Source: Chitinophaga pinensis
GTDB taxonomy: Bacteria > Bacteroidota > Bacteroidia > Flavobacteriales_D > Crocinitomicaceae
Length of the DNA: 5,014 bases
Reading direction: 5' to 3'
NCBI GenBank assembly: GCA_945868555.1
Contig: CAMBMC010000209.1
Coordinates: 1 to 5,014 of the forward strand
In this document: one piece after another, positions 1-5,014 of the stretch
Numbering within the stretch: position 1 is the stretch's first letter
Layout: the number at the start of each line of letters is the position of its first letter
The notes under the pieces: model-generated
What the model was told of the DNA's origin: nothing
Seen by the model: only the letters and a program-made list of their open reading frames with translations
Database searches by the model: none
Position numbers and translations under genes: made by a program

Positions 1-240
1 TTTCCCGACCATCACCCATATACCGACAACGACCTATTCAAGGTTCACCAAAAATTTGATACTTTTGCATCTGATGAAACAGCTATTGTCACCACCGAAA
101 AAGATTTGGTGAAATTGGCTGATTTATCTGCAGAAGCAACGATGAAGAACTACCCTTGGTTTTATCAACCAATAACAGTTTCTATTGATCGGAAAGATGA
201 ATTTTTAGAACAATTGAATAACTATGTTGACACAATTTAA
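1..240 (+). CDS. lpxK: Tetraacyldisaccharide 4'-kinase (lipid A 4'-kinase), C-terminal part
   Basis: The frame is open from base 1 to a TAA at 238-240, giving the last 79 residues of a protein whose start lies outside the window. LpxK is an inner-membrane-associated kinase that phosphorylates the 4' position of the tetra-acylated disaccharide 1-phosphate to make lipid IVA. Two family landmarks are visible. FPDHHPYT (residues 1-8 of the fragment) is followed by an Asp at residue 11 and matches the conserved DHH region, which includes a histidine implicated in catalysis. TTEKDLVKLA (about residues 31-40) matches the usual TTEKD motif. The N-terminal P-loop is off-window and cannot be checked. 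The last 17 nt overlap the start of the downstream purine phosphorylase gene, which suggests translational coupling. The identification is strong even though only about a quarter of the usual length is present. Confidence 0.92.
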   Translation, partial: FPDHHPYTDNDLFKVHQKFDTFASDETAIVTTEKDLVKLADLSAEATMKNYPWFYQPITVSIDRKDEFLEQLNNYVDTI

Positions 241-1036
241 AGAATCTGTTGATTTTATCAAATCAAAAACATCAGTAGAACCGACCATCGGCATCATTTT
301 AGGAACTGGCTTGGGTGGCCTCGTGAAGGAAATTTCCATCATCGATGAGATTCCTTACGACACCATTCCAAATTTCCCTGTTTCAACGGTGGAAAGCCAT
401 TCCGGCAAATTAATTTTTGGCGAGTTGGGCGGAAAGAAAGTGATGGCCATGCAAGGACGCTTTCACTTCTATGAAGGATATACCATGCAACAGGTTACTT
501 TTCCAGTGCGTGTCATGAAGTTGATGGGGATTGAACGCTTGTTTGTTTCGAATGCTTCAGGAGGTGTAAATCCAGACTTCGAAGTGGGAGAAATCATGAT
601 TCAAGATGACCACATCAACCTTTTTCCTGCTCACCCACTCATCGGTAAGAATTTTGATGAATTAGGTCCACGTTTCCCAGACATGAGTGAACCGTATGAC
701 CACGAGATGATTGCATTGGCCAAAGACATTGCCAAAGAAAATAATATTCGTGTTTCAGTAGGCACCTATGCCGGTTTGACTGGCCCAACACTTGAAACAC
801 CAGCTGAATATAGTTACGTTCGTGCGATTGGCGCCGATGCGGTAGGCATGTCAACCGTTCCGGAAGTAATTGTAGCTCGTCACATGGAAATCCCGTGTTT
901 TGCAATTTCCATTATTACGGATCTTGGTGTACCTGGAAAAATTCACAAAGTGAGTCTTCAAGATGTGATCGAAGTTGCAAGTCGTCAAGAGCCAAAGATG
1001 ACTATCATTATGAAAGAATTAATTTCTAGAATATAA
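224..1036 (+). CDS. Purine nucleoside phosphorylase family protein (trimeric PNP/MTAP superfamily)
   Basis: This 270-residue protein has the length and motifs of trimeric PNPs, cytosolic enzymes that split purine nucleosides with phosphate to give a free base and ribose 1-phosphate. Visible motifs are the phosphate loop GTGLGG (27-32, Thr28 in place of the human Ser33), SHSGKL (58-63), GRFHFYEGY (78-86, with the Arg, His and Tyr of the phosphate and ribose site), SNASGG (109-114), TYAGLTGPTLETPAEY (181-196, Glu191 matching human Glu201) and GADAVGMSTVPEV (203-215, Met209 and Ser210 matching Met219 and Ser220). Two substrate-contact positions differ from human PNP: Asp233 replaces Asn243, and Leu245 replaces His257. 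Substrate preference for inosine/guanosine is therefore not assured, and adenosine-type or 5'-modified substrates are possible, so no gene symbol is given. The ATG at 224 is the only ATG that keeps the phosphate loop. It lies inside the end of lpxK, without a Shine-Dalgarno sequence. Confidence 0.93.
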   Translation: MLTQFKESVDFIKSKTSVEPTIGIILGTGLGGLVKEISIIDEIPYDTIPNFPVSTVESHSGKLIFGELGGKKVMAMQGRFHFYEGYTMQQVTFPVRVMKLMGIERLFVSNASGGVNPDFEVGEIMIQDDHINLFPAHPLIGKNFDELGPRFPDMSEPYDHEMIALAKDIAKENNIRVSVGTYAGLTGPTLETPAEYSYVRAIGADAVGMSTVPEVIVARHMEIPCFAISIITDLGVPGKIHKVSLQDVIEVASRQEPKMTIIMKELISRI

Positions 1037-1038
1037 TC

Positions 1039-2496
1039 ATGGAGTCATCCATTCGCGACAAATACGAAGTTGTCATAGGCCTGGAGGTGCATGCACAGAT
1101 GCTCACGAAATCCAAGGCTTATTCCAACGACATCAACGAATACGGTTCACAACCCAATTCAAATGTGAGCGTGATTACACTTGGGCACCCTGGAACCCTT
1201 CCGAAGATGAACAAGAAAACCATTGAATACGCCATCAAACTTGGCTTAGCATGTGGTTGTACGATCGCTGAAGAACAATATTTTGCTCGAAAAAACTATT
1301 TTTATCCCGACCTTCCAAAAGGGTATCAAATCACTCAAGATAAAACCCCAATTTGCACAGGTGGAGTCATTCACATCAAATTGGAAAATGGCGAAGAAAA
1401 AGAAATTGGGTTGACACGCATTCACATGGAGGAAGATGCTGGAAAAAGCATCCATGATGTAGATGTATTTGACACATTGGTCGATTTAAATCGTGCTGGA
1501 GTGCCGCTTTTGGAGGTAGTTTCTGAACCTGACATTCGCAGTTCGCAGGAGGCATACACCTATTTGACCGAAGTACGCAAATTGGTACGTTACCTCGAAA
1601 TCTGCGATGGCAACATGGAAGAAGGCTCTCTTCGCTGCGATGCCAATATTTCTGTTAGAATCAAAGGCAGTCCAGAATTTGGCACCAAGATCGAAGTGAA
1701 AAACATGAACTCCATCCGCAATGTGCAGCGCGCCATTGAGTTTGAAATTGTTCGACAAATTACTGCATTAGAAAACAGAGAAACACTCTACCAGGAAACA
1801 CGTTCCTACGATGCATTGAAGAATACCACGATGTCAATGCGCTCAAAAGAAGCTGCCAATGACTATCGTTATTTCCCTGAACCCGATTTACAACCCTTAA
1901 TCGTTGACGAGGTTCAAATCAATACGATTCGCAAGGAAATGCCTGCGCTCCCTCGAGATTTGCACATCAAATACACATCAAAACTTGGCTTGTCAGAATA
2001 CGATGCAGGAATATTGACAGATCAAAAAGGTACTGCGCTCTTTTACGAAGAAGTTATATCCTTAACAAGCAATTACAAAGCTGCTGCAAACTGGATTATT
2101 GGTGATGTGAAATCATACCTGAATGAGTTTGGTGTTGACATAGAAGACTTCCCGCTTCCTGCGTTGAGGATTGCTGAATTGATTGCGCTTATTGATGAGG
2201 GTAAGGTATCCCCATCGATTGCCTCGCAGAACATATTCCCAGTGATGCTGAAGCATACGGATAAAACGCCTTTGTTGATCGCGGAAGAACTTAACCTCAT
2301 TCAAGATTCAAATGAAGATGCAATCCTCGGATTCATCCATGAGGTGATCCGTCTTAATCCCACAGAAACAGAACGTTACCGTGCTGGTGAAAAGCAACTG
2401 ATCGGTTTCTTTATGGGACAATTGATGAAAGTGTCGAAAGGCAAAGCTGATCCAAAGGCAGCAAATGCCTTGATGCGTCAAACTTTAGAACATTGA
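1039..2496 (+). CDS. gatB: Asp-tRNA(Asn)/Glu-tRNA(Gln) amidotransferase subunit B
   Basis: GatB is the tRNA-binding, ATP-dependent kinase subunit of the cytosolic GatCAB complex. It activates mischarged Glu-tRNA(Gln) or Asp-tRNA(Asn), which is then amidated with ammonia produced by GatA. At 485 residues the protein is full length. The catalytic cradle (about 1-295) contains VIGLEVHAQ (12-20, Glu16 and His18 matching metal ligands known in S. aureus GatB), RKNYFYPDLPKGYQITQ (84-100), HMEEDAGKS (129-137) and the family signature DLNRAGVPLLEVV (149-161). EGSLRCDANIS (195-205) and TKIEVKNMNS (216-225) follow, both canonical. A helical and YqeY-like tail domain occupies roughly 300-485 and ends with GKADPKAANALM (468-479). 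The start is 2 nt after the preceding stop, with no Shine-Dalgarno sequence. gatA and gatC are not in the window, so the partner subunits are encoded elsewhere. No key residue appears to be missing. Confidence 0.98.
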   Translation: MESSIRDKYEVVIGLEVHAQMLTKSKAYSNDINEYGSQPNSNVSVITLGHPGTLPKMNKKTIEYAIKLGLACGCTIAEEQYFARKNYFYPDLPKGYQITQDKTPICTGGVIHIKLENGEEKEIGLTRIHMEEDAGKSIHDVDVFDTLVDLNRAGVPLLEVVSEPDIRSSQEAYTYLTEVRKLVRYLEICDGNMEEGSLRCDANISVRIKGSPEFGTKIEVKNMNSIRNVQRAIEFEIVRQITALENRETLYQETRSYDALKNTTMSMRSKEAANDYRYFPEPDLQPLIVDEVQINTIRKEMPALPRDLHIKYTSKLGLSEYDAGILTDQKGTALFYEEVISLTSNYKAAANWIIGDVKSYLNEFGVDIEDFPLPALRIAELIALIDEGKVSPSIASQNIFPVMLKHTDKTPLLIAEELNLIQDSNEDAILGFIHEVIRLNPTETERYRAGEKQLIGFFMGQLMKVSKGKADPKAANALMRQTLEH

Positions 2497-2497
2497 T

Positions 2498-3661
2498 ATG
2501 AAATTCCTCTTTGCTCTCATCTTGCTTTTTGTAGCTGCATCTTGCGGTCAATCCATCGATGCCAATGAGCCTAAAAAACTGAAAGACAATTTCTCTGTAG
2601 CAGGAACTATTCTTGGTGCGGAAGGCATGACCATTTATCTTGAAGCCTTGAGCCAGCAAGGAACCATCGAAGTGTCCAAGGCTACAATCCGCACAAATGG
2701 TTCATTTCGAATGAAGGGAAATGTCCCTGGGCTAGGCATTTATCAGCTGCGTTTGGGAGAATCTTCCGAAAAAATGATACCATTTACCTTGTCGAAAAAT
2801 GACCATGTGAAAGTGACAAGCACATTTGGTGAATTTACAACTCGACCAAATGTTTCTGGGACAGAATGGGCAAAACCTTTGAATACCTATATGGCTTTAT
2901 ATGCAGAGTTGATGTTCGCTCAGCAGAAATTGGAGGCACAGAAATCAACGCTTTCTGAAGAGGAAATGATGACCATTTTCAGTGCTGAAAAAATCCCTGT
3001 TGACACGTGGGCCTTAGAACAAATGACGAAAGATCCAGACAATCCTTTCAACATTGTACTTTCCACATCTGCGTCACCTACACTCGGTTTTGATAAATGG
3101 AATCCTGCCTCTTTGGATGTGCTTAAAACAGTTGCTGATGCCTACAAAAAACGTTATGGTGATTCGCCAATGGCGCTAACAATGGAGAATCAAGTCGTGC
3201 AAATTGAAAATGCCTATTCCGAATATCTTTCTACTAAAACTGGGAATCTAATTGCTCCAGATATTGAATTGAAAGATCCGAATGGGAAACCTATCAAACT
3301 CTCATCACTTCGTGGAAAAGTAGTTTTGATTGATTTTTGGGCATCCTGGTGCAGACCTTGTCGCGCTGAAAACCCAAATGTGGTTCGCCTCTACAAGCAA
3401 TTTAAGGACAAGGGCTTTACTGTATATTCCGTTTCATTGGACGAAGATGCCGCGGCGTGGAAAAAGGCAATTGCACAAGATGGATTGATTTGGCCAACAC
3501 ATGTAAGTGATTTGTTGGGTTGGAGCACACCAATCATTCAATTGTATAAATTTGATGGCATACCGTACACCGTGCTCATTGATCGTGAAGGAAAAATCAT
3601 CGCCACTGGCCTTCGTGGAATAGAATTGGAACAAAAATTGAAAGAGGCGCTAGCAAAATAA
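2498..3661 (+). CDS. Exported TlpA/ResA-type thioredoxin-like protein, probable lipoprotein, with DUF4369-like N-terminus
   Basis: The 387-residue protein starts with a short hydrophobic signal (residues 3-15) ending in AAS-Cys16. This is an acceptable but imperfect lipobox, with Ala rather than Leu at -3, so a lipid-anchored, periplasm-facing protein is likely. Residues about 30-115 look like a DUF4369-type beta-rich domain (VAGTILG, then NGSFRMKG at 67-74). Residues about 115-250 form a mostly helical linker. The C-terminal thioredoxin fold (about 252-387) carries DFWASWCRPC (279-288, redox pair Cys285/Cys288), WPTHVSDL (332-339) and the cis-proline motif GIPYTVLID (354-362, Pro356). The Arg-Pro dipeptide between the cysteines differs from the Gly-Pro of its downstream paralogue. 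Members of this group reduce or exchange disulfides of exported proteins. The real partner cannot be read from the sequence. The gene begins 1 nt after the gatB stop, implying coupled translation. Confidence 0.9.
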   Translation: MKFLFALILLFVAASCGQSIDANEPKKLKDNFSVAGTILGAEGMTIYLEALSQQGTIEVSKATIRTNGSFRMKGNVPGLGIYQLRLGESSEKMIPFTLSKNDHVKVTSTFGEFTTRPNVSGTEWAKPLNTYMALYAELMFAQQKLEAQKSTLSEEEMMTIFSAEKIPVDTWALEQMTKDPDNPFNIVLSTSASPTLGFDKWNPASLDVLKTVADAYKKRYGDSPMALTMENQVVQIENAYSEYLSTKTGNLIAPDIELKDPNGKPIKLSSLRGKVVLIDFWASWCRPCRAENPNVVRLYKQFKDKGFTVYSVSLDEDAAAWKKAIAQDGLIWPTHVSDLLGWSTPIIQLYKFDGIPYTVLIDREGKIIATGLRGIELEQKLKEALAK

Positions 3662-3667
3662 AAAAAT
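3655..3667 (+). promoter_or_regulatory. A-rich translation initiation region without Shine-Dalgarno
   Basis: The bases just before the ATG at 3668 are almost all A or T (AAAATAAAAAAAT) and contain the previous gene's TAA stop. No GGAG-like sequence is present. A-rich leaders with little Shine-Dalgarno use are known in Bacteroidota. This stretch probably supports initiation of the second thioredoxin gene, either by ribosomes arriving from the upstream stop or by direct entry. The role is inferred from position and composition only. Confidence 0.4.
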
Positions 3668-4780
3668 ATGAAACAAGTACTTGGAATTCTGCTCATTTTT
3701 AGCGCAAGCGTTTCGTTTGCACAGAAACCTATAAACGTGACCATCTCTGGTAATATTTTCAATTCTCCAGTGGATACCATCATGCTTTCTCAATTCTTCG
3801 GGACGCATTATGTCGACTACCAAAAAGTAAAAATGACACGCAAAGGTGACTTTGTGATCACGGGAACTTTGCCGAATCCAGATTTTTATGTGATCCGTGT
3901 TGGTGCAGCTCACGTCAACCTCATCTTGCGCGATAAATCTGACATTAAAATGTATGGAGATGGGGCAAACATCTTCGCTTATTGCAACATTGTGGGATCT
4001 GAGGAAAGTGCCAATATGAATGAGTTCATCAAAACAAAAACAGCTTGGGAATACAAACGTGATTCTGTAGTTAGTTTGATTCAACAAAACCCTGCACAAG
4101 AAGCAGAAATTGCAGCATCCATCAATACAGATTTTTACAACTTTCAAAGTAACTTACAGAATTTCATTTCTAAGAACCCAAATTCACCTGCTCTATTGCC
4201 CGTGCTTGGTCTAATCAATCCTGAAAATGACTTTGCAACCTACGAATCCATCATTCAACAAATCAACAGTTCATTCAGCGATTCTCCTTCCGTGCGAGAA
4301 TTTTACAAGCAGTATTTAAACATGAAAAAGCAAAAAGAAGCAGGGAACAAGCTTGCTTCTGGAAAAGCTGCGCCTGATTTCGAGGAATTGAAAACAGATG
4401 GTAAAACAACCATGAAATTGTCGGATTTGCGCGGTAAAGTCGTTTTACTCGACTTTTGGGCTTCTTGGTGTGGTCCTTGCCGCAAAGAAAACCCCAATGT
4501 CGTTCACTTGTATGAAATCTATAAAAATGATGGCTTTACAGTAATGAGCGTTTCACTCGATAAAGACAAAGCGGCATGGTTGGCTGCTATTGAAAAGGAT
4601 AATTTAACTTGGCCCAATCACGTCAGTGACCTCAACCAATGGCAAAGCAAGGCGGCAGCAATATACGACGTCAAAGGAATTCCATTTACCGTGCTTATTG
4701 ATGCCGAAGGAAACATTATCAAAACAAACTTGCGCGGTGAGGCCTTGGAAGCAGAACTAAAACGCATCTTTGGACATTAA
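3668..4780 (+). CDS. Exported TlpA/ResA-type thioredoxin-like protein (second paralogue), DUF4369-like N-terminus
   Basis: The 370-residue protein has a classical signal peptide: Lys2, a hydrophobic core at about 4-16, and a likely type I cleavage site after SFA (18), leaving Gln19. Unlike its upstream neighbour it has no lipobox cysteine, so it should be soluble in the periplasm. A DUF4369-like beta domain (about 22-105) and a helical region (about 112-230) precede the thioredoxin fold (about 234-370). That fold carries DFWASWCGPC (262-271, redox pair Cys268/Cys271), WPNHVSDL (315-322) and GIPFTVLID (337-345, cis-Pro339). Over 118 ungapped C-terminal positions I count 74 identities to the preceding gene, so the two are paralogues, although the N-terminal halves are much less alike. 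A third cysteine, Cys106, lies in the N-terminal part. The start is 6 nt after the previous stop, behind an A-rich stretch. The physiological target is unknown. Confidence 0.92.
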   Translation: MKQVLGILLIFSASVSFAQKPINVTISGNIFNSPVDTIMLSQFFGTHYVDYQKVKMTRKGDFVITGTLPNPDFYVIRVGAAHVNLILRDKSDIKMYGDGANIFAYCNIVGSEESANMNEFIKTKTAWEYKRDSVVSLIQQNPAQEAEIAASINTDFYNFQSNLQNFISKNPNSPALLPVLGLINPENDFATYESIIQQINSSFSDSPSVREFYKQYLNMKKQKEAGNKLASGKAAPDFEELKTDGKTTMKLSDLRGKVVLLDFWASWCGPCRKENPNVVHLYEIYKNDGFTVMSVSLDKDKAAWLAAIEKDNLTWPNHVSDLNQWQSKAAAIYDVKGIPFTVLIDAEGNIIKTNLRGEALEAELKRIFGH

Positions 4781-4789
4781 GTCGCCACA

Positions 4790-5014
4790 TTGAATTCTCC
4801 CCAAGTCATATATTTTGCCTCCGACTTCCACTTGGGAGTGCCAACGTATGAATCGAGTTTGGAGCGCGAAAAAGCAGTTGTTTCTTGGCTTGATCATGTC
4901 CGTAAAGATGCCACAGAGATTTTTCTTGTTGGCGACATTTTCGACTTTTGGTTTGAATACAAACATGCCATTCCGAAAGGCTTCGTTCGTCTTCAAGGAA
5001 AAATTGCGGAAATC
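4790..5014 (+). CDS. lpxH: UDP-2,3-diacylglucosamine diphosphatase-type metallophosphoesterase, N-terminal part
   Basis: An open frame runs from the previous gene's stop to the window edge and contains no ATG before the first catalytic motif. The best start is TTG at 4790, which gives the expected short leader before the first strand and leaves 75 residues in the window. Motifs are FASDFHLG (9-16, metal ligands Asp12 and His14), REKAVVSWLD (26-35) and FLVGDIFDFWFEY (45-57, Asp49 as the next ligand), followed by AIPKGFVRLQGK. These match the calcineurin-like fold and the particular wording of Bacteroidota LpxH homologues. LpxH cleaves UDP-2,3-diacylglucosamine to lipid X and UMP at the cytosolic face of the inner membrane, early in lipid A synthesis. 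The nearby lpxK supports this assignment. The remaining ligands are off-window, so a related metallophosphoesterase cannot be wholly excluded. Confidence 0.85.
   Translation, partial: MNSPQVIYFASDFHLGVPTYESSLEREKAVVSWLDHVRKDATEIFLVGDIFDFWFEYKHAIPKGFVRLQGKIAEI

Larger units (their letters stand above)
1..5014 (+). other. Probable single operon of six tightly packed genes, open at both ends
   Basis: All six genes read on the plus strand, and successive junctions are a 17 nt overlap and gaps of 2, 1, 6 and 9 nt. None of the gaps can hold a promoter or a hairpin terminator. This packing indicates co-transcription, with the promoter upstream of the window and the end of the transcript beyond it. 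Internal promoters within coding sequence cannot be excluded by reading alone. There is no stretch of non-coding DNA long enough to need separate description. Confidence 0.75.

Noticed and set aside
60..67. TACTTTTG matching the Bacteroidota -7 promoter pattern TAnnTTTG
   Set aside because: It lies within lpxK coding sequence, and I see no TTG element at the expected -33 distance. A chance match is likelier.
639..905. Minus-strand open frame opposite the purine phosphorylase
   Set aside because: It is antisense to conserved active-site motifs and its translation has no family resemblance. Other short minus-strand frames in the window were dismissed for the same reason.
3650..4147. A 165-codon minus-strand open frame opposite the second thioredoxin gene
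   Set aside because: It lies wholly antisense to a well-supported gene, its translation is rich in Cys, His and Phe with no recognisable domain, and it starts inside the end of the upstream gene. It reads as a shadow of the coding strand.
4773..4790. Possible terminator after the second thioredoxin gene
   Set aside because: The 9 nt gap has no hairpin and no T-run, and the next gene begins at once.
4809..4817. TATATTTTG resembling a -7 element near the lpxH start
   Set aside because: It does not fit TAnnTTTG exactly and encodes the conserved IYFA strand of the LpxH-type protein.
4757..4996. Minus-strand open frame of 79 codons over the end of the window
   Set aside because: The plus strand here encodes clear metallophosphoesterase motifs, and the antisense translation shows nothing recognisable.
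1..5014. Search for CRISPR-like repeats, tRNA genes, insertion-sequence ends and a novel defence cassette
   Set aside because: Practically every base is taken up by housekeeping-type coding sequence. I saw no direct repeat array, inverted terminal repeats, tRNA-like fold or toxin-antitoxin-sized gene pair.

Overview
The window looks like chromosomal DNA of a Bacteroidota bacterium. A Flavobacteriales-like member is plausible, but the order is only a guess. The reasons are: genes begin without Shine-Dalgarno sequences, some after A-rich stretches; two adjacent genes are TlpA/ResA-type thioredoxins with a DUF4369-like N-terminal region, an architecture typical of this phylum; and the LpxH-type and LpxK-type proteins carry the wording seen in Bacteroidota homologues. 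Base composition is moderately AT-rich and even throughout. I see no sign of mobile DNA.

Layout: six co-directional plus-strand genes are packed almost without gaps. The 3' end of lpxK (1-240) overlaps by 17 nt a purine nucleoside phosphorylase-family gene (224-1036). Then come gatB (1039-2496), an exported thioredoxin-like protein with a probable lipoprotein signal (2498-3661), a second exported thioredoxin-like protein with an ordinary signal peptide (3668-4780), and the 5' end of an lpxH-type gene (from a TTG codon at 4790, running off the window). Gaps between genes are 2, 1, 6 and 9 nt. There is no room for internal terminators, and no intergenic promoter is visible, so the set is probably one transcript that extends beyond both edges.

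Functionally this is a mixed housekeeping operon. Lipid A synthesis brackets the window (LpxK at one end, LpxH at the other). Between them lie purine salvage, tRNA-dependent amidation (GatB of GatCAB) and two periplasm-facing thiol-disulfide proteins that are clearly paralogues.

I found no new defence, mobile or RNA system. The points most worth a second look are two substitutions in the purine phosphorylase active site (Asp at the human Asn243 position, Leu at the His257 position) that may alter its substrate range, the unequal divergence of the thioredoxin pair, and the lpxH start, which has no ATG available.
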